DNA of 64,000 nucleotides from Buchnera aphidicola (Nurudea shiraii) (GTDB lineage: Bacteria > Pseudomonadota > Gammaproteobacteria > Enterobacterales > Enterobacteriaceae): assembly GCA_039829955.1 (NCBI GenBank), contig CP140035.1:543771-607770 (forward strand), in the 5' to 3' direction. Below the pieces are notes generated by a model. It worked only from the letters and a program-made list of their open reading frames with translations. It made no database searches and had not been told where the DNA came from. Positions 39,597 through 49,060 of the stretch are shown in pieces; positions within the stretch are counted from its first letter, which is position 1, and every line of letters begins with the position of its first letter. A program made the position numbers and the translations under genes.

Positions 39597-40070
39597 TTAA
39601 TCTTATTCCAAATTTTGATATTCAGTGATAAATTATAAATAATTTTATTCCAAATTTTTATAATATTACTATGTTATAAATATTTACTATATATGTTATA
39701 TATATTGAGTTATTTAATATTTAATATTAAAAAATAATTTTTTCAATATTTGTTTTAACATTAAATACTTAATCCAAAACAACATATTTAAAATATTTTA
39801 CAAAATCTAAAAAATTAAATATATATCTAAATGCAATATAACACGTTATATTAATATTGAAATATTTAAAAATTTATATATATCGTTTCCTTAATATAAA
39901 ATATAATAATCTTTATTAAATTTAGTTATATTCTTAAATTTTTTGAAATTTAAATATAACAATATAACGTATATTCAAAATTTTTATATAAATTTTAAGA
40001 TTTGTAACTAAAAGTAAATGTATGTAAAATATCTAGTATTACATATTAATATATTCAAAGGATTTTTAAT
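39597..40070. other. Divergent spacer trpE/fpr
   Basis: About 474 bases upstream of both trpE and fpr. A search by eye for a Trp-rich leader peptide or attenuator hairpins before trpE found none. The fpr ribosome-binding site AAAGGA lies at about 40057-40062. The rest is featureless AT-rich sequence. Confidence 0.5.
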
Positions 40071-40820
40071 ATGAGTGATTGGACTGTAGCTAAAGTATTA
40101 GAAGTTAAAAAATGGAAAAATAATTTGTTTAGTATAATTTTAAACGCATCTATACATCCATTTATTCCTGGTCAATTCTCAAGATTGTTATATTTATGTC
40201 AAGACGGAAGAAATATTCAAAGAGCATATTCATATGTTAATTCTCCAAAAGATAAAAATTTAGAATTTTATATAATTCTCATACCTCATGGTCAACTTAC
40301 TCCAAAATTATATAATATTTCACATAAAGATAAAATAATGATTAAAAAAACAGCTTCAGGATTTTTCATATTAAATGAAATCCTTCCATGCAAAAATTTA
40401 TGGATGTTTGCTACTGGAACAGGAATTGGTCCTTATTTATCTATATTACAAGATAAAAACGATACTAACAAATTTGAAAATATTATACTTGTACATGCAG
40501 TACGACGTCAACATGATCTCACATATTTATCTTTAATTCAGAGATTAAAAACAGAATACAATGGAAAATTACGTGTACAAATTGTTATTAGTAAAGAAAT
40601 CACAAATTTTTCATTATATGGAAGAATTCCGGAATTATTAAAAAATAATGTTTTAGAAAAAAAAATAGGGATAAAAATTAAAAAAAATACATGCCACGTA
40701 ATGTTATGTGGAAATCCTAATATGGTAAAAAGTACACAAAAAATTTTAATTGAAACAAGAGACCTAAAAAAAAATCTCCGAAAAACACCTGGTCACATAA
40801 CCAGTGAAAATTATTGGTAA
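40071..40820 (+). CDS. fpr: Ferredoxin/flavodoxin-NADP+ reductase
   Basis: Fpr is an FAD enzyme passing electrons from NADPH to ferredoxin or flavodoxin. The 249 residues (E. coli 248) include the FAD-binding RAYSYVNSP, the NADP-binding GTGIGPYLSIL, VHAVRRQHDLTYL, MLCGNPNMV and the C-terminal aromatic tip YW that stacks on the flavin. AAAGGA precedes the ATG. It could reduce the Fdx at 61 kb for Fe-S assembly; this link is inferred. Confidence 0.95.
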   Translation: MSDWTVAKVLEVKKWKNNLFSIILNASIHPFIPGQFSRLLYLCQDGRNIQRAYSYVNSPKDKNLEFYIILIPHGQLTPKLYNISHKDKIMIKKTASGFFILNEILPCKNLWMFATGTGIGPYLSILQDKNDTNKFENIILVHAVRRQHDLTYLSLIQRLKTEYNGKLRVQIVISKEITNFSLYGRIPELLKNNVLEKKIGIKIKKNTCHVMLCGNPNMVKSTQKILIETRDLKKNLRKTPGHITSENYW

Positions 40821-41042
40821 TATTTCATAATGAATGTTCGAACAAACTCTATTTAAATTTTCTAAATAATTTAAAAACTTGATATTATTTTAAAAATCTA
40901 CTTTTATAAAGAAATAAAAAACCAATAACATAATTAATGTATTTCTTTAAAATTGTAAAAATTAAATATGTTAATTATAAAAACTCACTAAAATTATACT
41001 ATGTTTTACACTAATACTATAAATTAGTTTACAAAAATCCTA

Positions 41043-41528
41043 ATGAAAAAAATAGCTATTTATCCTGGAACATTTGATCCTATAACATATGGTCATCTAG
41101 ATATTATCACCAAAGCAACAAAAATATTTAATTTTATTATTATTGCAATTTTTGATAACTCTGAAAAAAAACCGTTATTTAATGTGAGAGAACGAAAAAA
41201 TTTAGTAAAAATCACTACGAAAAGTTTTAATTCTATTAAAAAAGTTATTAGTTTTAATACTTTATTGGTAAATATTTCCAAAATTGAAAAAACACATTAT
41301 ATTATCAGAGGAATACGATCATATCGAGATTTTGAATATGAATTAAACATGTTTAACATAAATAAAAAACTGTATTCAAAGTTAGAATACGTTTTATTTT
41401 TTCCATCACCTAAATATTCTTGTATCTCTTCTACACTAGTCAAAGAAATATTTAAATATAAAGGAAACGTAAAAAGATACGTTCCCAAACTAGTATATTA
41501 CGCTTTATTAAAAAAATACAAAATATAA
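41043..41528 (+). CDS. coaD: Phosphopantetheine adenylyltransferase
   Basis: CoaD transfers AMP to 4'-phosphopantetheine, the next-to-last CoA step. The 161-residue protein (E. coli 159) carries YPGTFDPITYGHLDI with the TxGH nucleotidyltransferase motif, the FNVRERKNLV segment, IIRGIRSYRDFEYE, and CISSTLVKEI at the end. Stands alone on the plus strand, converging on the unrecognised gene at 41709. Confidence 0.96.
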   Translation: MKKIAIYPGTFDPITYGHLDIITKATKIFNFIIIAIFDNSEKKPLFNVRERKNLVKITTKSFNSIKKVISFNTLLVNISKIEKTHYIIRGIRSYRDFEYELNMFNINKKLYSKLEYVLFFPSPKYSCISSTLVKEIFKYKGNVKRYVPKLVYYALLKKYKI

Positions 41529-41551
41529 AAATAATAGTACATTTTCTTATG

Positions 41552-41612
41552 TTATTTATTTAAAACTTAAAAATAAATAAAAATGAAGTATATAAATAAA
41601 AATTTATATACT
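41552..41612. terminator. Two AT-rich hairpins between convergent genes
   Basis: AGTATATAAAT (41587-41597) and ATTTATATACT (41602-41612) form an 11-bp stem with an AAAA loop. A second, weaker pair lies at 41552-41561 and 41571-41580. They lie between the convergent genes coaD and the 405-residue gene and may end transcription of either. The stems have almost no G-C pairs and no long U run, so the call is tentative. Confidence 0.35.
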
Positions 41613-41708
41613 CCATATATTTTATATATTAAACTAACAAAACTACTATGTACTTAATCATACTTCTATATTTTATTTTGTAAAACTATTTATATAACTT
41701 TTTAACTG

Positions 41709-42926
41709 TTACATTAAAAAGTATACATATTCTATACTAGGAATTTTATCTTTAGAAAGAGTCATTGATGCTTGTATTCCAAATGAATCATATGTTCTTC
41801 CATCTGCTTTGTAACTCGAATGTAATTTCGATTTGCTAGTAGCAACAAGTTGGAAATTGCCATCATTTAATTCATCAACAACATAAGATACATTTACATC
41901 TCTTAATTTTAATTTAGATAATTCTGGACGTTGAGAAAACAATTCAATATATGGTTGAGAAAACAAATCTTGATTAGAATACGAAGAAATTAACTGTCTT
42001 GACTCTAAGTTAGGCAATACGTGCTTAAAATCATCTAACATATTTTCTGGAGATGATTTAGAAATACGCTGTCCATTTACTTGTAATATCGAATCTTTAC
42101 CTTCAAAAAGAAAATTATTGTCTAATTTTATAGTTTTTCTTAACTCATTAAAATGACTTTGAAATCTTCTTCCAGGAGGAATTTCAGAATTAGAATTACT
42201 TGCATTCAATTTATTTAAAGGATACCAATAAGGTTTTTTAAAATCCTTATCTTCAATTTGTTCATCTTTCTCATCTTGAGATTGTTGAACAATGTTATTA
42301 GATACTATCGGAGCATCTGATTGAACATTATTAGCACTATTATCAGTATTTTCATCTGAACCAGAAATAATATTACTAAAAAAACCCGATACAGTAGATA
42401 TAATACTTTTTCCAAAATCAACAGAAGTATTAAATGCAGACTCTCCTACATCTTTTACAAAACCTACAGTAGAATTAAAAATTAATTCTCCAGTGTCATA
42501 TATTGACGCACAAGCACTAGAAAGTGTATTTAATATTGAATCAAAAAATCCTACTAAAGGAGTAAAATTAAACTGCGGAAGATCCGGAAGAGTAAATTTT
42601 GGTAACATACCTTTTAAAAATGTATAAGAAGGAACAAAATACGAAGCAAAACTATTTGACTGTTCTATTTTATTCGCATCTTCTCCTGCTAATCCAGAAC
42701 GATTATGTATAACAGAACCTACTTGAAAATCTATAACTTTATTATTAGGAACATCAGGATATGTAACACTTAAATTATCTTTTGATATAGAAAATCTAAT
42801 TTTATTTTTCTCTTCTTCAGAAGATAAAATATCATCTAGATTTTTATCTATTGAAACATCTTGAGGGAGTTTGTCTTCATTTACATCTACAAGTCGTGTA
42901 CCATTTACAACTGACATTGATGACAT
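41709..42926 (-). CDS. Unrecognised Ser-rich 405-residue protein
   Basis: I do not recognise this protein. It has no signal peptide and no clear transmembrane helix. The N-terminal 90 residues are polar and acidic. Residues 95-190 alternate hydrophobic and Ser/Thr/Gly residues; 146-160 (GELIFNSTVGFVKDV) and 161-175 (GESAFNTSVDFGKSI) form a 15-residue tandem repeat that could make amphipathic, membrane-touching helices. Residues 190-232 are acidic and probably disordered. A mixed C-terminal domain (about 233-405) follows. It is Ser-rich (roughly 14%) and poorer in Lys and Ile than its neighbours, yet has a full-length open frame with AGAGG 10 bases before the ATG, so it is probably under selection. 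Buchnera carries a few orphan genes (the yba group); whether this is one I cannot tell. Confidence 0.8.
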   Translation of the reverse strand: MSSMSVVNGTRLVDVNEDKLPQDVSIDKNLDDILSSEEEKNKIRFSISKDNLSVTYPDVPNNKVIDFQVGSVIHNRSGLAGEDANKIEQSNSFASYFVPSYTFLKGMLPKFTLPDLPQFNFTPLVGFFDSILNTLSSACASIYDTGELIFNSTVGFVKDVGESAFNTSVDFGKSIISTVSGFFSNIISGSDENTDNSANNVQSDAPIVSNNIVQQSQDEKDEQIEDKDFKKPYWYPLNKLNASNSNSEIPPGRRFQSHFNELRKTIKLDNNFLFEGKDSILQVNGQRISKSSPENMLDDFKHVLPNLESRQLISSYSNQDLFSQPYIELFSQRPELSKLKLRDVNVSYVVDELNDGNFQLVATSKSKLHSSYKADGRTYDSFGIQASMTLSKDKIPSIEYVYFLM

Positions 42927-43718
42927 AATTTTGCATCCTCTATTTTTTATTAGTTCTTTTTACTTTAATTCTATTTTTTAGTCAAGTTTTATAACTCATT
43001 TTATTAAAGAATTTTAAATTTGTTAAGAAACTAAATGTTTTTGAAATATCAACCTTCTAAAACGTTATACTAACAATCTGAAATTAAATCAAGTATTTTA
43101 AATATATTTACTTTTAAATATTGCTTTATATGAAAATTTAACCTTAAATAAATTTTTAAATTTTATTTAACGATAACTAATTTATTAAATATGTTTATAA
43201 TTTAAAATATTTACTTCAAATTTTTCGAATATTAAATAATTATTATAGTTAACAAAATCAAAAGTTAAAAGTTAAAAGACAAAAATTCAAACTCATTATA
43301 TCAAATAAATAAATTTTTTAATACGATATACAAAAATTAAATTAATTTATAAAATATTTCAAGAAACGTCAAATTAATTTAAACATATATAAAATATATT
43401 ATATTTTAAATCAATTTAACTAAATAAATCTATTACTTATTTTAATACACTATATCTTAAAATACTACTTTATAATAGTACTACTTTTTATAATAAATTA
43501 ATATAATTAATAATTATAAAATTTAATATATAAAGTTAATATTTTAAGATACTTAAACATTAATGTTTTACTATATATAAATAATATAAACTATTAATTA
43601 TAATTTTATAAAATATATGCGATTATTATATAGAATGTGTTTATAAAAATTAAACTTTTTACATTTAAAATAATATTTAAACTTTATAAAATAGCTGATT
43701 GATAACTTGTATACTAAT
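42927..43718. other. Gene-free spacer before pitA
   Basis: About 790 bases between the end of pitA and the start of the 405-residue gene, both on the minus strand. Nothing beyond AT-rich filler and short homopolymer runs is visible. The length suggests a lost gene, but no remains can be named. Confidence 0.5.
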
Positions 43719-45188
43719 TTAACTAGCTAATTCTAGACTAATCCAATATAGAATACTAGATAATATAATAGAAACAGGAAATGTTAATATCCAAGAAACA
43801 ACTATATTCTTTATAGTACGCATTTGTATTTCATCTCCATTGACTAAAATAGTTCCAGTAATAGAAGATGCAACAATGTGAGTAGTTGATACTGGAATAC
43901 CTGTATAACTAGCTGTTCCTATAGAAATAGCAGCTGTTAATTGAGATGATATAGCCTGTATGTAAGTCATATTTTTTCTTCCAATTTTTTCTCCAAACGT
44001 AGTTACTATCTTCTTCCATCCAATCATTGTTCCAAAAGATAAGGACAATGCTACTAATGCAATAATCCACATTGGTGCATATTCAATTGAAGATAACAAA
44101 TTTTTTTTCAAATTTTTTAAAAAATGCTTATCATCAGAAGAAATATTAAAATTTTGATTAATTATTTCTATATACTCAGAAATGCATAACAATTCTTGAC
44201 GTAATTTACAACGTTGATCTATACTTAATTCTTTATAGCTAAGTATATTTTTTAATAATTTATATACATCTTGAAAAATATATAAAATATTTTTTTCAGG
44301 AGATTTAAAATTTTTTTCTAATTTTATTTTTTTTATATGATCTTGTATCATATATGTGCTTACTTTTAAATTAGATTTATTATCTTCATAATATTTTTGA
44401 AAACACAGAATAGAATTTTTAACTTTCGCAATATCATATTGAGTAAAATTCAAATTTACAAAATATCCTGAAGGAAATATACATATTAAAACTAACATAA
44501 TTAATCCGATTCCTTTCTGACCATCATTAGCTCCATGAGAATAACTAACTCCCATAGAAGATAGGATCAATGTAATCCTAACTAGAAAAGGAGGATGAGT
44601 ATCTTTTGTAGTCATATTAACATAATGAAATTTTTTATTATTTCTGAAAAAAAATTTTAAAATAAAAACTAAACAACCAGATAAAATTAATCCTAAAATT
44701 GGAGAAATAATTAAAGACAAAAATACATTTAATAACTTACTAAAATTAAACGTATTAATTATAGACAAATGATTACTTATAGCGTAAGAAATATTAATCC
44801 CAATAATAGTTCCAATTAGTGTATGAGAGCTAGACGTGGGTAAACCAAAAATCCATGTGCATAAATTCCACAACATAGCAGCACAAAGCATAGAAAATAT
44901 AGCTTTTAAACCATATAATGAATGGATGTTAAGTAATAAATCAATAGGAAGAAGATGTACAATAGCATATGCTACACTTAATCCTCCAAACATAACTCCA
45001 AGAAAATTAAAAATACCAGAAGTTATAACAGCTAATCGTGAATTAAGTGCATGAGTATAAATAACAGTAGCAATAGCATTTGCAGAATCATGAAAACCAT
45101 TAATAATTTCATATAACAAAATTATTGAAAAAGCAATAATAACTAAAAAAATATCACTACAATTAAAATGAGAAAACAAATAAAACAT
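43719..45188 (-). CDS. pitA: PiT-family low-affinity phosphate transporter
   Basis: An inner-membrane phosphate:proton symporter. The 489-residue protein (E. coli 499) has the paired PiT signatures GFHDSANAIATVIYT near residue 32 and SHGANDGQKGIGLIMLV in the middle, plus GLPTSSSHTLIGTIIG and YTGIPVSTTHIV near the C-terminus. About ten hydrophobic segments flank a charged cytoplasmic loop (about 250-370). It stands alone, upstream of the 405-residue gene, and is likely the phosphate route of the cell. Confidence 0.94.
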   Translation of the reverse strand: MFYLFSHFNCSDIFLVIIAFSIILLYEIINGFHDSANAIATVIYTHALNSRLAVITSGIFNFLGVMFGGLSVAYAIVHLLPIDLLLNIHSLYGLKAIFSMLCAAMLWNLCTWIFGLPTSSSHTLIGTIIGINISYAISNHLSIINTFNFSKLLNVFLSLIISPILGLILSGCLVFILKFFFRNNKKFHYVNMTTKDTHPPFLVRITLILSSMGVSYSHGANDGQKGIGLIMLVLICIFPSGYFVNLNFTQYDIAKVKNSILCFQKYYEDNKSNLKVSTYMIQDHIKKIKLEKNFKSPEKNILYIFQDVYKLLKNILSYKELSIDQRCKLRQELLCISEYIEIINQNFNISSDDKHFLKNLKKNLLSSIEYAPMWIIALVALSLSFGTMIGWKKIVTTFGEKIGRKNMTYIQAISSQLTAAISIGTASYTGIPVSTTHIVASSITGTILVNGDEIQMRTIKNIVVSWILTFPVSIILSSILYWISLELAS

Positions 45189-45375
45189 AATATTCCGACC
45201 ACTAATAAAATGTAAACTTGATGTATTATCTTCGAGAAAATGAGATAGAGAAAGATATAATATATCTAATTATTATAAATATTTAAAATTTAATAAAATT
45301 TTAAAAATATTATTCAGTTATATATAATTCTTTAATTTAATAAACTCTGAGTTTTTTAAAATATTAAAAAGAAAA

Positions 45376-46626
45376 TTATTCAAAATTATACTTTTTATCT
45401 TCTAAAACTATATCATCCAATTGAATTACTAATACTATTCCGATAAATAATATAATTGTTAAAAATATTGAAATTCCTAACCACTTTTGTAATGTCCAAA
45501 AAAATCCACTAATTGTTCCCAAAACACTCGATCCTAGGTAATATGAAAACAAATAAATAGAAGAAATATAACCTCGACCATATTTAGAATATTGTCCTAT
45601 CCATGTACTAATAACTGAATGAGCTGAGAAAAAACCAGCTGAAAATAAAAGCAGACCTAAAATAATCAAAATTATTTGATCCATTTGCGAAAAAAAAAGA
45701 CCAATAATCATTATAATTATTGAAAATAAAAGCATCATACTTTTTTTATGTTTTTTAATTAATGTACCTGCTTTAGGAGAACTATATACGCCAACTAAAT
45801 AAATAAAAGATAGCATACTGATAACATCTTGATGAAAAGAAAATGGTTTCGATAATAATCTATATCCAATATAATTAAAAACTGTAACAAAACTACCCAT
45901 TAAAATAAATCCCATTATAAATAATTTAGATAAAATTGGATGTTTCCATTGTAATAAAAAATTTGTGAAAATTTTATAAGGATTTAAAGAAACAGTATGA
46001 AAATTTCTGGATTGTGGAAGTAAAAATAAAAATAATACTGAAAAAATAAAAGCTAAAACACTAATCCAAATCAATACTACTTTCCATGAAGTACTTTGAA
46101 CTAACGTACTACTTAAAAATCTTCCAAAAAATCCCCCAATGGTATTACCACTAATATATAGTCCCATAGAAAAAGGTAAATTTCTAGGACTTAATTCTTC
46201 ACTAAGATATGTCATGGCAACAGCTGTAACACCACTCAACGCTAAACCTGTTAATGATCTGACAAATATAACACCTTCCCAACTATTCATTTTAGAACAT
46301 AAAAATGTTAAGAAAGCTGCCAACAATAGAGAACTGGTCATGACTCGCTTTCTTCCTACTTTATCTGATAATGGACCTGTAAACAACATCCCTATTCCCA
46401 TCATAGCTGTAGCAGAAGATAAAGATAAACTACTTTCCACAGGAGTTAAAGAAAAATCCTTAGAAAAAACAAATAAAATAGGTTGAACACAATATAAAAT
46501 AGAAAAAGTTACAAAACCAGCCAAAAATAATGCGATTGTCATTTTAAAAAAATTTTTTGTACCTTTTTTTATATATTTTTTTTTATTTTCTATGTTTGTT
46601 TTTGAGTTCACGTTATATATATCCAA
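45376..46626 (-). CDS. ynfM: MFS transporter, YnfM type
   Basis: A 416-residue major facilitator protein with about twelve hydrophobic segments. The first-half MFS motif appears as GPLSDKVGRKRVM after transmembrane segment 2, with SSATAMMGIGMLFTG before it and GLALSGVTAVAMTYLSEE in segment 4. It resembles E. coli YnfM, an inner-membrane transporter of uncertain substrate (arabinose efflux has been proposed). Such a transporter is among the few kept in Buchnera and might export metabolites to the host; that is speculation. Next to dapF on the same strand. Confidence 0.85.
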   Translation of the reverse strand: MDIYNVNSKTNIENKKKYIKKGTKNFFKMTIALFLAGFVTFSILYCVQPILFVFSKDFSLTPVESSLSLSSATAMMGIGMLFTGPLSDKVGRKRVMTSSLLLAAFLTFLCSKMNSWEGVIFVRSLTGLALSGVTAVAMTYLSEELSPRNLPFSMGLYISGNTIGGFFGRFLSSTLVQSTSWKVVLIWISVLAFIFSVLFLFLLPQSRNFHTVSLNPYKIFTNFLLQWKHPILSKLFIMGFILMGSFVTVFNYIGYRLLSKPFSFHQDVISMLSFIYLVGVYSSPKAGTLIKKHKKSMMLLFSIIIMIIGLFFSQMDQIILIILGLLLFSAGFFSAHSVISTWIGQYSKYGRGYISSIYLFSYYLGSSVLGTISGFFWTLQKWLGISIFLTIILFIGIVLVIQLDDIVLEDKKYNFE

Positions 46627-46805
46627 ATAAAATTTTTAAAACTAAATTATAAAATAATCAAGATACATTTTTAATGAAACAAGTTTTTAAATATTGAAAT
46701 TTATTTTTATTTAACATTGCATTTAAAATTTTAAATATGCAAAAATTTAAATAAAACAAAACAATTTTACTGACAAAATTTTTTATTTAAAACATAATAT
46801 CAATG

Positions 46806-47656
46806 TTACATATAAAAATATCCACTATAAACATGTGTTGCTGATCCAGTCATATATAAACTATTTGAATTTCCATTCCAGTTAACTTTTAACTGTCCAC
46901 CTACTAAATCAACATGTACTTCATTAAATAACATATTGTGCTTAATGCCAATCGCGACAGCAGCACAAGCACCACTTCCACATGATCTAGTTTCTCCCAC
47001 CCCTCTTTCATATACTCTAAGAACAATATGTGTTTTTGAAATAATTTGCATAAAAATTACATTTGTTCCTTCAGGAAATAGTTTATATGTACTTAAAGTG
47101 GATCCAATTTGTTCTACTGGATATTTTTTTACATTTTCTACAATTACAACACAATGAGGATTTCCCATTGAGACAACGTAATATTTTATAATTCTCTTTA
47201 AAATAGATACAGAATAGAATTTTTGATGATTAGTATTTATATAAGGAATATATTTTGGATTAAAAATTGGTATACCCATATCTACACAAATATTATGGTT
47301 TTTTAAAATATATAAAATAATTACTCTATTTTGAGTACTAACATAAATTGTTTTTTTTCTTGAATAACCATTTAAGAATAAAAATAAAGCCAAACATCGA
47401 GCTCCATTTCCACATTGAGATACTTCAAAACCATTAGCGTTAAAAATTCGATAATGAAAATCAATATTTTTTTTTTAGAAGATTCTAATAATAACAATTG
47501 ATCAAAACCAATACCAGTATAACGATTTGACAAACGTTTTATAGTTTTAGAAGTAAGAAAAATATTATTGTCTATATTATCCAGAATTATAAAATCGTTT
47601 TCCAAACCATGCATTTTGGAAAATTTTATCTTTTTTTTAATTAACATTATTAACAT
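46806..47656 (-). CDS. dapF: Diaminopimelate epimerase, frame broken at an A10 run
   Basis: DapF converts LL- to meso-diaminopimelate for lysine and peptidoglycan. The first part (from 47656 or the ATG at 47647) has KFSKMHGLENDF and YTGIGFDQLLLLE, then leaves the family at ten A (minus strand, 47476-47467). The correct sequence continues in the next frame: IDFHYRIFNANG, then the catalytic-Cys motif QCGNGARC, SMGNPHCV and the second catalytic Cys in RSCGSGACAA, to 46806. Eleven A would give about 283 residues (E. coli 274). All catalytic residues survive, so slippage at the run could make active enzyme. Lysine is an essential amino acid for the aphid, so complete loss seems unlikely. Confidence 0.9.
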
Positions 47657-47860
47657 TTAACTTTATTGATAGTATAATAAATTGTACTATCTAAAAATTA
47701 AAGTTCAATAAAAATTTTATATATTACTTTGATTTAAAATAATATATTTAAAATATTTTACCTTTAAAAATCAAAATGTTTAACTTGGAATTATTTTTGT
47801 ATTATTTTTATAAAAGTGTTATGGTTTAATTTTAATAAAACTCATATGTTTTAAAAAATA

Positions 47861-48178
47861 ATGAAACATTTTAAATTTCATGAATTAGCTGAAAAATTAT
47901 TTAATTCTATTGAAAAAAAAATTGAAAATTTTCATAGTAAATCAGACATTGATTGTGAAATAAATTACAATATGATGATAATAACTTTTGAAAACAAAAG
48001 TAAAATCATTATTAATCAAAAAGAAGCACTTAATCAAATCTGGCTAGCTACCAAAAAATCTGGATATCATTTTAAATATAAAAAATACCAATGGATTTGT
48101 GTTCGAACAAAGAAGATTTTTTGGAAAGTATTAGAGGAATCATTTTTAGAACAATCTAATGAAATAATAGAATTTTAA
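47861..48178 (+). CDS. cyaY: Frataxin homologue CyaY
   Basis: CyaY binds iron and modulates IscS in Fe-S cluster assembly. The 105 residues match E. coli CyaY (106): FHELAEKLF at the start, the acidic ridge with DIDCEINYN, ITFENKSKIIINQKEALNQIWLA (in parts), GYHF and W..C.R near the end. Divergent from dapF, its E. coli neighbour. It functions with iscS-iscU at 57-58.7 kb. Confidence 0.94.
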   Translation: MKHFKFHELAEKLFNSIEKKIENFHSKSDIDCEINYNMMIITFENKSKIIINQKEALNQIWLATKKSGYHFKYKKYQWICVRTKKIFWKVLEESFLEQSNEIIEF

Positions 48179-48444
48179 TTTTATTTAAAATAACATTATT
48201 AAAAATCAATGCAAAACACATAATACAACACATTGAAATAACTAAACATTATATATTTAAGAAAATTTTTTAATGTTTAATAACTATATTTTATATAAAA
48301 ATCACGTACCACAAAATTCTACATATAAAAACACTTAATGTTAAAATTTTTTCAAGCATATTTTAAAAAATCTTAAAAATTAAAATTTTATTACACTTAT
48401 AAAATTAGTCTTCAGAATTAAATCAATTTATAATAATTATACTC

Positions 48445-48518
48445 TCGGTGAGAGAGGATTTGAACCTCTGACCTACTGGTCCCAAACCAGTTGCGCTACC
48501 AAACTGCGCTACTCACCG
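48445..48518 (-). tRNA. proM: tRNA-Pro (anticodon TGG)
   Basis: A 74-nt cloverleaf: acceptor CGGTGAG/CTCACCG, anticodon loop TTTGGGA, discriminator A. Very close to E. coli proM. CCA is not encoded. Last gene of a minus-strand cluster argX-hisR-proM; leuT, third in E. coli, is missing. Confidence 0.96.
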
Positions 48519-48567
48519 CGATATTTTATATTTATATAATATAAAATATAAAAATAAAGAAATTATG

Positions 48568-48641
48568 GGTGACCAATGGGTCTCGAACCCATGACATCTG
48601 GAATCACAATCCAGGACTCTACCAACTGAGTTATGGTCACC
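48568..48641 (-). tRNA. hisR: tRNA-His (anticodon GTG)
   Basis: Cloverleaf with acceptor GTGACCA/TGGTCAC plus the extra 5' G(-1) facing C73, the identity element of tRNA-His, encoded at 48641. The anticodon loop is TTGTGAT. The 3' end reads C then CA by chance, not a full CCA. Confidence 0.96.
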
Positions 48642-48692
48642 ATATTTTTATAAATAAAAATTAGTTTTAATTTAACAATTTATTTGAATCTT

Positions 48693-48766
48693 TGCGCTCG
48701 ACAGGACTTGAACCTGAGACCTCTACCTTCGGAGGGTAGCGCTCTATCCAGCTGAGCTACGAACGC
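48693..48766 (-). tRNA. argX: tRNA-Arg (anticodon CCG)
   Basis: A 74-nt cloverleaf with acceptor GCGTTCG/CGAGCGC (one T-G pair), anticodon loop CTCCGAA (anticodon CCG), discriminator A. It matches E. coli argX and is first in the cluster argX-hisR-proM. It reads the rare CGG codon. Confidence 0.95.
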
Positions 48767-49060
48767 TATAATAAAATATCAGAAAATTTAATATTATGAG
48801 TATTTCTTTATAATGTCCAGCTTTTTTTTAAAAGTTATCAATTTTTAAATCATTTAATTATCAAAGTTAAATAAATTTTAGAAATTTTAAAGAAATTTAT
48901 AAATTTTCAAAAAAATATGTTTAAGTAATATTTTTTGTTATTATTTGAATAAAACTCTGATTTTATAAAAATAAATAAATTATATGTTTAAACAAATTTA
49001 AATCATACAAGTAAAATTATATAATTTTAAAATACAATAAAAAATTATCATAAAAATAAA

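Noticed and set aside
45330..45362. AAACTCTGAGTTT palindrome downstream of ynfM as terminator
   Set aside because: The centre leaves no room for a loop, so only about 5 pairs can form.
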